From Desulfuromonadaceae bacterium (GTDB taxonomy: Bacteria; Desulfobacterota; Desulfuromonadia; Desulfuromonadales; Geopsychrobacteraceae): 31,471 bases of DNA. This document shows, one piece after another, positions 16,819 through 24,419 of the stretch; the stretch's first letter is position 1, and every line of letters starts with the position of its first letter. Location of the stretch: assembly GCA_013138655.1 (NCBI GenBank), contig WTCI01000014.1, positions 1-31,471 on the forward strand, given 5' to 3'. Both the position numbers and the translations under genes were made by a program. The notes below the pieces were generated by a model. The model ran no database searches. It saw only the letters and a list, made by a program, of their open reading frames with translations, and was not told the origin of the DNA.

Positions 16819-18198
16819 CTACCTTTTCAGTGCCAGCAAGGTTCCCATCATCTCATCCACAGTGGCGAGAAACTTCGCTGATGCTTCAAAACCACTTTGA
16901 TATTTCAGCAAGTTGATCATTTCGTCTTCCAGGGAAACACCATCGATCCCGTCGCGCATATTCTGCAGCTGAATCAGACTGTCTTCATACCCCTGTTTGG
17001 CTTGGCGATTGCGGGCCGCTTCAACACCAACGGTTGCAGTAATTTTACCGTAATAAGAGACAAAGGTATCGTTCCCAAGGATCTGTTGCTGTTCCAATTG
17101 CAGGAGGGATAAGGAGTTGGTGTTATCACCCGGAGCTGCAGTTGTTCCAGCAGCAATCTCATTGGTGGTCGTGATGTTCATCTCCAGGGATGACGCAGCT
17201 CCCGCGACAGCAGCAGGCTGCACAAAAAAATCTTGTCCGGGATTTCCGTTCAGATCGGTTCCGGCCTGATGCAATGTATTGACTTCGGTGGCAAAAGTGA
17301 AGGCAAGCTGATCGAGACGATCGACCACATCAGGGATCATGACATCGCGTACTTCGTAGAGCCCGCGGAATTCGCCGCCGAGTGCCGTCCGTTCGAGCGG
17401 GATATTCGCCGTACCGAAATCGAGCTCAAGGTTCACATCGGTCCCGGAATAAACCCCGACAATATGTGTTGCTATAGTCCCCTCGACCAGCGGCATCCCG
17501 TTTCCCAACTGCACCGAGACGGTTCCGATTGAGGTCTCAAAACTGGTCGCGCCGATCGACCCGGAGAGTTCTTTGAGTAGCAGATCCCGACGATCGCGGT
17601 CGGCATTGGCCTCCTGCCCGGACATTTCGATCGCGGAAATGCGATTGTTCAACTGGGCAATTTCATCCAACCGCAGATTGACACCATCAATTTTTGAGGT
17701 GATGGTGCTGTTGATGTTCTTCACCACCTGTTGGGTTTCATTGTAAATATTGGTAAAGGCGTTACCGATCAACTCGCCGCGTTGGAGAACCATCTGACGC
17801 TCAATCTCGCCGCCCGGATTGGTGGAAAGTTGCCGCCAGCTGTCAAAAAACTGATCGAATTCATCAGACAGGCTGCCGTCGCCGATGCCAACCACTCGTT
17901 CCAGTTCCGCCAGCGTATTGACCATGCTGCGTTCCAGACCGGCCTCGGCTGTTTTGCCCTTGATCTGACCAGCGAGGAAAACATCGTGGGAACGTTCCAC
18001 TGAACCGATCGTGACACCGGTGCCGATAAAAAAATCTCCGAAACTCAAGGCCGGGTAAGGAGTCAGGTTGGGAGTTTGCCGGGAATAGCCTTCGGTATTG
18101 ATATTGGCGATATTCAGACCGGTAATTTCAATCGCTTTCTGGTTGGTCTGCAAGGAGGTTCGCCCTGAGTTCAGCGCTGCATTCAGTCCGCCGCCCAT
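16819..18198 (-). CDS. flgK: Flagellar hook-associated protein FlgK (HAP1)
   Basis: At 459 residues this is somewhat shorter than enterobacterial FlgK (about 550), mainly in the middle domain. The N-terminus has the axial-protein motif (GLNIANINTEGYSRQTP, residues 28-44). The C-terminal part has SLEDEMINLLKYQSGFEASAKFLATVDEM, the standard FlgK ending. It forms the first ring at the hook tip. The ATG at 18198 follows GGAAGG inside the end of flgN. Chaperone gene flgN lies directly upstream and partner flgL directly downstream. Confidence 0.96.
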   Translation of the reverse strand: MGGGLNAALNSGRTSLQTNQKAIEITGLNIANINTEGYSRQTPNLTPYPALSFGDFFIGTGVTIGSVERSHDVFLAGQIKGKTAEAGLERSMVNTLAELERVVGIGDGSLSDEFDQFFDSWRQLSTNPGGEIERQMVLQRGELIGNAFTNIYNETQQVVKNINSTITSKIDGVNLRLDEIAQLNNRISAIEMSGQEANADRDRRDLLLKELSGSIGATSFETSIGTVSVQLGNGMPLVEGTIATHIVGVYSGTDVNLELDFGTANIPLERTALGGEFRGLYEVRDVMIPDVVDRLDQLAFTFATEVNTLHQAGTDLNGNPGQDFFVQPAAVAGAASSLEMNITTTNEIAAGTTAAPGDNTNSLSLLQLEQQQILGNDTFVSYYGKITATVGVEAARNRQAKQGYEDSLIQLQNMRDGIDGVSLEDEMINLLKYQSGFEASAKFLATVDEMMGTLLALKR

Positions 18199-18200
18199 TT

Positions 18201-18554
18201 TTATACCTTCCCTGACAGCAGCCGACCGCCCTGAGTCAAAGCACGGGACTGACCACTACCGCCATAAACTTCAGGCATGGCCGCCTTGCCGAAAAAGCCC
18301 ATCAGATCACGCACCCAGTTGAGGCCGGTCCAGAGCAAAAAGGCATTGCGGCGGTTTTCCTGGTCTATCTGTTTGAGGAGATCTTCCAAACCCACGACAT
18401 CTTCCGGTTGCAGTGTCAGCCCGGCCAGCAGCTCCTGCTTGGCGGAGACCACCTGATTTAACCCGGGCATATTGAGGGCCAAGGACATTTCACGCTCCTC
18501 TTGCAGCAGCCCGATAAGCGTTTCAAGCTGGTGTTTGACTTCGGAGCGGGTCAT
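18201..18554 (-). CDS. flgN: FlgN-like export chaperone for FlgK/FlgL
   Basis: A 117-residue, mainly helical cytoplasmic protein with heptads in the first 50 residues (VKHQLETLIGLLQEEREM) and a Gly-rich tail. It fits the FlgN chaperone family, which holds FlgK and FlgL for export. It lies between flgM and flgK, the standard place. The start is the ATG at 18554, directly after the flgM stop and preceded by AGGA; a longer frame to 18632 would read through flgM in another phase. FlgN proteins diverge strongly, so part of the confidence comes from position. Confidence 0.78.
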   Translation of the reverse strand: MTRSEVKHQLETLIGLLQEEREMSLALNMPGLNQVVSAKQELLAGLTLQPEDVVGLEDLLKQIDQENRRNAFLLWTGLNWVRDLMGFFGKAAMPEVYGGSGQSRALTQGGRLLSGKV

Positions 18555-18555
18555 C

Positions 18556-18846
18556 TCAACTATCCTGCACGATAAAAGGAAGAAGACTTGCGGCCACTTT
18601 TTCCAGGTCAGGTTTGTAAGTACCGCTGTCAATCTGCGCCTTCAACGCCTGCAGCTTTTCTGCGCGGGCCGTTTCCCGGGTCTGGTTGGTCGCCTGTGTC
18701 TTACTGGCGTTTTTCAGCGCACTGGAGAAATCGACACGATCAGTCTTGCCGGCCCCGGCAGCTTTTTTGGCTGCGCCGGCGTTACCTGTGCGATTGATAT
18801 TCCCGAGCGGGCCGAACCCCTTGTTTCCCATAATTTTATCGACCAT
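18556..18846 (-). CDS. flgM: Anti-sigma-28 factor FlgM
   Basis: A 96-residue protein. The first 60 residues are low in complexity and likely disordered. The FliA-binding helices lie in residues 62-92 (KLQALKAQIDSGTYKPDLEK, then VAASLLPF), a clear FlgM signature. FlgM holds FliA inactive until the hook is finished and is then exported. The start is the ATG at 18846, with AAGGAG upstream; the longer frame to 18993 overlaps the previous gene. It lies behind a FliA-type promoter at 19435-19462, so it would be part of the regulon it restrains. Confidence 0.95.
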   Translation of the reverse strand: MVDKIMGNKGFGPLGNINRTGNAGAAKKAAGAGKTDRVDFSSALKNASKTQATNQTRETARAEKLQALKAQIDSGTYKPDLEKVAASLLPFIVQDS

Positions 18847-18856
18847 AACGAACTCC

Positions 18857-19402
18857 TTATTCCCCTGCTTCTGCAAACTGGCCGGCAAAGGCGTCCAGTT
18901 TTTCCATAATAGCTTCGTAAGTTTGCTGTGATATTTCCGGTAGAGCGCCTCCGAAGGCTTCTTGAGCCTCCAGGAAACCCTGGTCAATGGCATCCTTCAT
19001 CTGCTGTAATTTTGCCGGGTCATTGCCGAAAGCGTTGATGGCAAAATTGACAATCCGGTCGGAGGTCTGCTCGACCCCGAAATAGCCATCTTCGGCGACC
19101 AACGCCTGAGCCTCTTCCTGAGTCATGGTGTTGAAATCGACGGCAACATCCCCGGTGCTGAATTGCAGATTAAGCCCTTGCTCCTGAAGGGTCTTGATAA
19201 CCAGATTGCGCAGTAATTCGTATGGAGTAGCGACTTTAAGACCCGGCCCGTAGGTTGCGCCAACCTTTTCCTGCTCACCCAGCGAAACACGATCCTCAGT
19301 ACCAGATCGGGTTCTTTCACGTTGCCTGCGCTGGACCATCTCTTCTTGCGGCTGGCCGGAAACCGGCTTTGCACTGCGGGTAGGATCAATCTGTTCAGTC
19401 AT
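18857..19402 (-). CDS. Uncharacterised protein leading the flgM-flgN-flgK-flgL operon
   Basis: A 181-residue protein of unknown function. Residues 1-50 are charged and probably disordered. Residues 55-175 form a compact helical domain with RIVNFAINAFGNDP, GFLEAQEAFGGALPEI and a final YEAIMEKLDAF. By eye this resembles the DUF5610-type domain seen in other bacterial hypotheticals, but I cannot confirm that. No signal peptide or membrane segment. The ATG at 19402 has GGAGGAG upstream and follows a FliA-type promoter by about 30 bases. It ends 10 bases before flgM, so it is the first gene of the late operon. A role in late assembly is inferred from position only. Confidence 0.7.
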   Translation of the reverse strand: MTEQIDPTRSAKPVSGQPQEEMVQRRQRERTRSGTEDRVSLGEQEKVGATYGPGLKVATPYELLRNLVIKTLQEQGLNLQFSTGDVAVDFNTMTQEEAQALVAEDGYFGVEQTSDRIVNFAINAFGNDPAKLQQMKDAIDQGFLEAQEAFGGALPEISQQTYEAIMEKLDAFAGQFAEAGE

Positions 19403-19434
19403 AAGGTCTCCTCCATTGAGAACTCTTTGGAAAC

Positions 19435-19462
19435 TTTTCGACGGAAAAGCAGATTTTCTTTA
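19435..19462 (-). promoter_or_regulatory. Sigma-28 (FliA)-type promoter of the flgM operon
   Basis: On the minus strand: TAAA, 16 bases, GTCGAAAA. The -10 box matches six of eight positions of GCCGATAA. It shares spacing and the GTCGA core with the fliC box at 5332-5359. The start of transcription would be near 19428, leaving a leader of about 26 bases that contains the GGAGGAG ribosome site. Confidence 0.65.
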
Positions 19463-19483
19463 GGAATTTTTTCAGAGGGAAAT

Positions 19484-19557
19484 GTAGGGGCGAATCTTGT
19501 ATTCGCCCAAATCTTGATCACCGACGGAACAAGGGCGATCACAAGGATCGCCCCTAC
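19484..19557. repeat. REP doublet (REPIN-like) after flgJ
   Basis: Two hairpins face each other. The left one is GGGCGAAT/ATTCGCCC around CTTGT (19488-19508). The right one is GGGCGATC/GATCGCCC around ACAAG. The outer ends are GTAGGGGCG and its complement CGCCCCTAC. Single units with the same head lie at 824 and 866. The element fills the gap between the flgJ stop and the flgM-operon promoter and may help end flgJ transcripts. Confidence 0.72.
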
Positions 19558-19584
19558 GGCAGCATTTGCCTGTTTAATCACCTG

Positions 19585-19902
19585 TTAATCTTTGGTCAAC
19601 TGCTGCATCATCAACTCAGCCAGGCCGATACCGCCCTGCTCAGCCATAATTTTTGCGGCTTCCATATCCTGTAACTGGGTATACATATCGGAAGCGTTGC
19701 CACGCGGGATCAGGCCGTCTTCAGGGATGGTTTTGCGCATTTCTTTAAATATCTGCTGGAGAAAGATCGCCTCAAACTGCTGCGTTGTTTCTCGCAGTTT
19801 TTGCGCATCCTGCCCTTTGCTCTTCTGCACTTTGGGTGCCTGCGAGAGCACCTGACTGAGTAACTGGTTGGGATCGATTTTGCTGTCCATATTGAAACCC
19901 AT
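19585..19902 (-). CDS. flgJ: FlgJ-like rod-binding protein (no muramidase domain)
   Basis: A 105-residue protein that covers only the N-terminal rod-scaffold domain of FlgJ. The conserved core is ETTQQFEAIFLQQIFKEMRKTIP, followed by MYTQLQDMEAAKIMAEQGGIGLAE. It acts as a cap or chaperone for rod assembly in the periplasm. The C-terminal peptidoglycan hydrolase domain of enterobacterial FlgJ is absent, as in many delta- and alphaproteobacteria, so a separate enzyme must open the wall. The start at 19902 is favoured because GAGG lies five bases upstream; an ATG at 19890 is possible. It is separated from flgI by a 164-base palindromic element. Confidence 0.9.
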   Translation of the reverse strand: MGFNMDSKIDPNQLLSQVLSQAPKVQKSKGQDAQKLRETTQQFEAIFLQQIFKEMRKTIPEDGLIPRGNASDMYTQLQDMEAAKIMAEQGGIGLAELMMQQLTKD

Positions 19903-19935
19903 ATCTCCCTCGCCCGGATAGTCCGACACCCTCCG

Positions 19936-20099
19936 AGGAGGCTGTCCGAGAATACGAACCGTAGCGAGAAATCGGCTGTTCGAGGGCAGATTTTCGTAGG
20001 TTTGAGAGCGAATAGCACCGCTATTTGTCGAAAACTTACGGAAATATGAACCGATCAGACAGTTTCGCAGTAGGTTCTTGTATTCTCGGACAGCCTCCT
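19936..20099. repeat. 164-base palindromic element (MITE-like) after flgI
   Basis: The ends are inverted repeats: AGGAGGCTGTCCGAGAATAC occurs at the left, and its complement closes the right end after a short offset (GAACC against AAGAACC). The pairing continues imperfectly to a central AATAGC-ACC-GCTATT stem at 20011-20025, so the whole element is one long hairpin. Two bases of the flgI stop codon lie in its right end. It encodes no protein and shows no obvious target duplication. Transposon-like origin is inferred. Confidence 0.72.
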
Positions 20100-21207
20100 A
20101 AAGGATGACCAAGTCGGCGTACAGAGCACCGGCCGCCTTGATCGCCTGGAAGATGGCAATCAGGTCGCGCGGCGTCGCACCGATGGCATTCAGAGCTGAA
20201 GCGACATCACCGATACTCACCCCTTGCTCCATGACCACCAGGTTGCCTTTTTCTTCCGCCACATCAATCAGGGTTTCCGGAGTGGTCACTGTTTCCCCTC
20301 TGCTTAAGGGGCCCGGCTGCGAAACGTTGGTCAGCTCGCTAATTATCAGGCTGAGGTTGCCATGAGAAACCGCGACGGTCGATATCCGCACCTTTTCGCC
20401 CATGACAATCGTCCCGGTTTTCTCGTTGACGACAATCCTTGCCAAAGTATCGGGGATCACATCCAAACGTTCCAGTTCAGCAACAAAATCGACCATCCGC
20501 TCACGGTAGCTGTCAGGGACTTGCACCTGCATCTGCCCGGCGTCCAGGGAACGTGCCAGAGGCGCACCGAAATGGCTGTTAACCGCCGCACTCATCCGTG
20601 AAACGGTCGTGAAGTCTGAATCTTTCAGCCGGTAGTTGAGTTCCGGACTTTGCCCGAAAACAAAAGGAACTTCGCGCTCAACCAGCGCCCCGTCAGGAAT
20701 TCGCCCCGCAGTCGGGTGGTTTTTCTGTACCTTGGCTGCCTTACCACCAAAGGCCAACGAACCAACCACCAAAGCCCCTTGCGCGACCGCGTAAATCTTG
20801 CCATCAGCGGCCTTCAAGGGAGTCATAAGCAGGGTACCACCAGCCAGATTACTGGCATCACCGACCGAGGAAACCGAAACATCAATCATGCTGCCGGCGC
20901 GGGCGAAGGGGGGTAAAGAAGCCGTTACCACAACCGCGGCGACGTTGGCGACTTTAACCTTGTTGGGGTCAACGATGACCCCGAGCCGTTCCATCATGTT
21001 CACCAGCGACTGCGTGGTGAACTGGGTACTGGTACTGTCACCAGTGCCGTTGAGACCAACCACCAGGCCGTAACCGACCAGTTGGTTGGAACGAACCCCT
21101 TCCAGCTGGGCCAGCTCCTTAATCCTGGATGCTTGAGCCGTCGAGAGCAGCAGCACACCCCAGAGAATCAGCAGGGCAAAGATAATTTTATGCGAAAACT
21201 TTTTCAT
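20098..21207 (-). CDS. flgI: Flagellar P-ring protein FlgI
   Basis: A 369-residue protein with a Sec signal peptide (basic MKKFSHK, hydrophobic 9-22, probable cleavage after AQA at 24-26). The mature protein begins SRIKELAQLEGVRSNQLVGYGLVVGLNGTGD, the highly conserved FlgI start, and ends GALYADLVIL in the usual way. It polymerises in the peptidoglycan layer as the P ring around the rod. The ATG at 21207 follows AGGAG. It is flanked on both sides by long palindromes: one between flgH and flgI, and one directly at its own stop codon. Confidence 0.97.
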   Translation of the reverse strand: MKKFSHKIIFALLILWGVLLLSTAQASRIKELAQLEGVRSNQLVGYGLVVGLNGTGDSTSTQFTTQSLVNMMERLGVIVDPNKVKVANVAAVVVTASLPPFARAGSMIDVSVSSVGDASNLAGGTLLMTPLKAADGKIYAVAQGALVVGSLAFGGKAAKVQKNHPTAGRIPDGALVEREVPFVFGQSPELNYRLKDSDFTTVSRMSAAVNSHFGAPLARSLDAGQMQVQVPDSYRERMVDFVAELERLDVIPDTLARIVVNEKTGTIVMGEKVRISTVAVSHGNLSLIISELTNVSQPGPLSRGETVTTPETLIDVAEEKGNLVVMEQGVSIGDVASALNAIGATPRDLIAIFQAIKAAGALYADLVIL

Positions 21208-21247
21208 TTCGGAACTCCTGTATCAGCTCCATCAATCTGCGGCATTT

Positions 21248-21371
21248 CTGGCTGATCAAAAATGTTCGGATGCAAGGCGTCTCGATTCCCGAAGAATAAA
21301 GCGTACTTGAAATGTACGCTGTTGATGAGGGATGAGAGCAACGCTGCAGACGGGCGTTTTTCATCGGCCAG
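21248..21371. repeat. 124-base palindromic element after flgH
   Basis: An imperfect inverted repeat along the whole length. The arms begin CTGGCTGATcAAAAAtG and, on the other strand, CTGGCCGATgAAAAAcG. The exact centre holds a GCGTAC-ttgaaat-GTACGC stem (21301-21319). From memory, repeats with this centre are abundant in Desulfuromonadales, but this needs a search. It begins 41 bases upstream of the flgI start and ends five bases past the flgH stop codon. Confidence 0.7.
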
Positions 21372-21376
21372 TTCCA

Positions 21377-22069
21377 CTAAAACGGCCAGACCTGGTCGAG
21401 TGCTCTCACCAACCAGCCCTGCTGCTGCTTGTCGCTGATGACCCCTTTACCGACATAAGCGATACGAGCATTGAGGATATTTTTCGAATCAACGATATTC
21501 CGCGGCGAGACATCGGCCGGGCGGACAATCCCGCTGAGTTTAACAATCTGCATTTCGTTGTTCACCGTGACGGTTTTATTCCCCGCAATCCGCAGGTTAC
21601 CATTCGGCAGAACCTCGATCACCTGGGTGGTCAAAGTAGCCACCAGGTTTTCCTTGCGTTCGGTCTTACCGCCACCGGAAAAATCGTTGGTGGTTTTGGC
21701 ATTGATCAGTGCCGCCGGATTGATGGCACTGTTACCTATAGTCCCGATATATTTCTCCAACCCGAGCACATTGGTAATCCCCGCCGACATGCTGCTGGTA
21801 CGATCGGTTTCCGTGGTTGCTTCCTTGCTGGCACTGGCCTTTTCGACGATCACCACGGTGATAATGTCACCCACGGTCCGCCCCTTTATATCGACAAACA
21901 TCCCACCACGACTCTCGGTCCAGAGCGACCCGGCGGTCTGTGGCGGTGGCGGTTCCTGCATGACCGGAGCGACCGGTTCCACTTCGGTGAGATCAATGTT
22001 CCCCGCCGGTCCGGCACAACCGGCCAGCAAAACCAGAACTGCGATCAACCAGAGAATGTTTTTCATCAT
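21377..22069 (-). CDS. flgH: Flagellar L-ring lipoprotein FlgH
   Basis: A 230-residue outer-membrane lipoprotein. The signal peptide ends in a clear lipobox, LLAGC, with the lipidated cysteine at residue 18. Core motifs include GSLWTESRGGMFVDIKGR, VGDIITVVIVE and the C-terminal GVISDKQQQGWLV. It forms the L ring in the outer membrane. Two adjacent ATG codons exist; the first (22069) is favoured by GGAG seven bases upstream. It directly follows flgA, and a palindromic element follows its stop. Confidence 0.96.
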   Translation of the reverse strand: MMKNILWLIAVLVLLAGCAGPAGNIDLTEVEPVAPVMQEPPPPQTAGSLWTESRGGMFVDIKGRTVGDIITVVIVEKASASKEATTETDRTSSMSAGITNVLGLEKYIGTIGNSAINPAALINAKTTNDFSGGGKTERKENLVATLTTQVIEVLPNGNLRIAGNKTVTVNNEMQIVKLSGIVRPADVSPRNIVDSKNILNARIAYVGKGVISDKQQQGWLVRALDQVWPF

Positions 22070-22070
22070 C

Positions 22071-22787
22071 TTAAAACTCCACTGTCACCAGACCCGGGGC
22101 AACCACTCGGCAAAGAACGTCTTTCCGTGAGCCGATATTCATCACCCGGATGGTTTCACCCTGCTGTCCATCCTGTTTTGCCTCACCGGCAGCGGACAAC
22201 ATCAAACCGGCACCCCGGGCCTGAATAACCACCCGGTCACCACGCTTGATCAATGGCGGGAACTCCACCTGTTTACGCGACAGCGGCTGACCAAGACGCA
22301 GAGAACGCTTGAGCCGCTTGCCGTAGACATCGTCAGCGGTAAAGAGCGGTTGCCTCAAGCGGGAGATGTCCTGCTGCTGAAAACTGATATCTTCCGGGCC
22401 GAGTTTATCGCCCCGCCGCAGGTTGTCAGCGGCAACAGCGATTTCAGCCAAAGCTTCCAGTTCAACACGGATCGACTGATTGTGAACAACCTGCCCGTCA
22501 ACCCGGGTCAAAAGGGTGACCCGGCGGCTGCCGATCACCCCCGGTTTGGCCGGGATCACCTGGTGGTCGATGCGACCCCGGGGAACCGGGTAGGGTTCGG
22601 GCAGAGCAATCGATTTAAAACGCAGCTCGACATGCGGCAGCCGCGCTGACTCATCGGCCAGGTAGTCTTTGAGAATCTGCCTGACCTCCTGCGGACCGAT
22701 CAGCTGTTCTGCGGCCCCCGACCGGGCTTGTGCCAGGGCCGGAAACAACGTTGCTAACAGCATGATTATCGTCAACAGAGTTCTCAT
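22071..22787 (-). CDS. flgA: P-ring assembly chaperone FlgA
   Basis: A 238-residue periplasmic protein with a signal peptide (RTLLTIIMLLATLFPALAQA). An N-terminal domain covers about residues 25-105. The SAF domain starts near residue 115 (ALAEIAVAADNLRRGDKLGPEDI) and runs to a C-terminal beta region with GETIRVMNIGSRKDVLCRVV, typical of FlgA. It assists P-ring polymerisation by FlgI. It is only a base away from flgH and 13 bases after flgG, giving the order flgG-flgA-flgH-flgI, found in many proteobacteria outside the enterics. Confidence 0.94.
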   Translation of the reverse strand: MRTLLTIIMLLATLFPALAQARSGAAEQLIGPQEVRQILKDYLADESARLPHVELRFKSIALPEPYPVPRGRIDHQVIPAKPGVIGSRRVTLLTRVDGQVVHNQSIRVELEALAEIAVAADNLRRGDKLGPEDISFQQQDISRLRQPLFTADDVYGKRLKRSLRLGQPLSRKQVEFPPLIKRGDRVVIQARGAGLMLSAAGEAKQDGQQGETIRVMNIGSRKDVLCRVVAPGLVTVEF

Positions 22788-22800
22788 CGAGCGAGCCTTT

Positions 22801-23586
22801 TTAACGAACCAACTGACTGGTTATAGAGAGCATTTCATCCGCTGTTTTAATCGCTTTGGAATTGACTTCGTAGGCACGTTGTCCGGCAATCATGTTGACC
22901 ATCTCTTCCATAATATTGACGTTCGAGCCTTCCAGAAAACCCTGGGAAAGGGTGCCGAAACCTTCTTCACCTGGGGTTCCGGAGATCGGGTTGCCGGTGG
23001 TCGGGGTTTCAGCATAGAGATTCCGTCCCAGACTCTTCAATCCTGACGGATTACCGAAACGCACCAGTTCGATATTTCCTGCCAGAGTCGGGGTACTTTC
23101 ACCATCCAGGAGAACCTCAACATTGCCACTGCTGCCGATGTTGATCGCAGTTGAATTTTCCGGGATGACGATTTCCGGGATGACCGGATAGCCGTCAGAG
23201 GTCACCAGGCGGCCGGTGCTGTCTTTTTTCATCGCCCCGGAACGGGTATAGGCGTCCGTCCCGTCAGGCAGAGTGACCTGGAAAAAACCGGAGCCTTCAA
23301 TCGCCAGGTCCAGCTCATTTTCAGTCTGCTGGAAATCACCTGAAGTAAAGACTTTTTGCACTGCGGCAACCCGGGAACCGAGGCCGACCTGCACGCCGGT
23401 GGGAACTTCGTTGCCGTCAACTCCCGTGCCTGCCGCTCTGCTGGTCTGGTAGAGAATATCCTGAAAATCAGCCCGACTTTTCTTGAACCCGGAGCTGTTG
23501 ACGTTGGCCAGATTGTTGGCGATAACATCCATGTTCACCTGCTGTGCCTGCATGCCGGTTGCTGCGGTCCATAGCGCTCTGATCAT
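22801..23586 (-). CDS. flgG: Flagellar distal rod protein FlgG
   Basis: At 261 residues this is the standard length. The N-terminus [36 protein letters not shown], split across helix and loop, is the canonical FlgG rod motif. The C-terminus has [28 protein letters not shown]. It builds the distal rod that crosses the periplasm through the P and L rings. AAGGAG lies seven bases before the ATG at 23586. It follows flgF closely. Confidence 0.97.
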   Translation of the reverse strand: MIRALWTAATGMQAQQVNMDVIANNLANVNSSGFKKSRADFQDILYQTSRAAGTGVDGNEVPTGVQVGLGSRVAAVQKVFTSGDFQQTENELDLAIEGSGFFQVTLPDGTDAYTRSGAMKKDSTGRLVTSDGYPVIPEIVIPENSTAINIGSSGNVEVLLDGESTPTLAGNIELVRFGNPSGLKSLGRNLYAETPTTGNPISGTPGEEGFGTLSQGFLEGSNVNIMEEMVNMIAGQRAYEVNSKAIKTADEMLSITSQLVR

Positions 23587-23634
23587 CTTTTATCTCCTTC
23601 TTCAGCTGCTGATTTGCAACGTTCTATTTACTGA

Positions 23635-24363
23635 TTACTGGACCAGGCCGATCTCAGCGGCCTTGCTGCCCATATCACTGTAAATCCGCAATGCCTTCTG
23701 CGTCGCTTCAAACGCCCGCAAATTCACGTTCATGCGAACCATCGTCCGCATCATGTCGACATTGGAGGTTTCAAGGTTATTCTGTACCAGCTGCGGAGCC
23801 GGATGCGGTTCCGGTTGGCTCCCGTCAGAAGGGAGAAAAATGCCTTTGGGGGCACGTTGCAGAATCGCATTGTCATCAAACTGAAATACGGCGATCCGGG
23901 CGATCTGCTCGCCGTTGTACCAGATGTTACCGTCCGAGGCGATGTCGACATCGGGGCCCGGCAGAGTCATCGCTCCGCCGCCGGCACTCATCACCGGCTG
24001 ATTATTGCCATCAATCAAAACCCCTTCAGGATCCAGTTTGAAGGTTCCTCTGCGGGTATATCCGAAGGTGCCGTCGGCCTGCTCTATCTGGAAAAATCCA
24101 TCCCCGTTAATTCCCACATGCAAGGGCTCACCCGTAAATTCCAGCTGCCCCGGTGTAAAGTCGATGGTTTCACCCGACACGCGAACAAAATTGACCCCCT
24201 TGGAGGCCATCCCCGACTGAGCCTCGGCAAGTTCTGCATGGAAAGTCGGGACACCCTTTTTATAGGCATGGGTCCTCGTCGCCGCCAGATGCTCACTGAT
24301 GTTATCCATCATCTGCATCCGTCCGATTAAGCCCGCGACTGCTCCGTACTTACCATCGCCCAT
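23635..24363 (-). CDS. flgF: Flagellar proximal rod protein FlgF
   Basis: A 242-residue member of the FlgF/FlgG rod family: GINGDGFFQIEQADGTFGYTRRGTF in the centre and ETSNVDMMRTMVRMNVNLRAFEATQKAL at the C-terminus. The usual N-terminal axial motif (ANNLANxNTxGFK) is replaced by SEHLAATRTHAYKKG, so this end is unusually divergent. The ATG at 24363 is supported by GGAG seven bases upstream. It is probably FlgF by position before flgG and by size. Confidence 0.9.
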   Translation of the reverse strand: MGDGKYGAVAGLIGRMQMMDNISEHLAATRTHAYKKGVPTFHAELAEAQSGMASKGVNFVRVSGETIDFTPGQLEFTGEPLHVGINGDGFFQIEQADGTFGYTRRGTFKLDPEGVLIDGNNQPVMSAGGGAMTLPGPDVDIASDGNIWYNGEQIARIAVFQFDDNAILQRAPKGIFLPSDGSQPEPHPAPQLVQNNLETSNVDMMRTMVRMNVNLRAFEATQKALRIYSDMGSKAAEIGLVQ

Positions 24364-24419
24364 CTTGCCGCTCCAATCTCTTACCGTTGTCTGCTTCTCG
24401 ACCTGCCGGTAAAAATAGT

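Noticed and set aside
21332..22228. A 298-residue open frame on the + strand opposite flgH and flgA
   Set aside because: It is antisense to two clear genes and rich in His, Arg and Pro, as expected from a shadow frame in GC-rich DNA.
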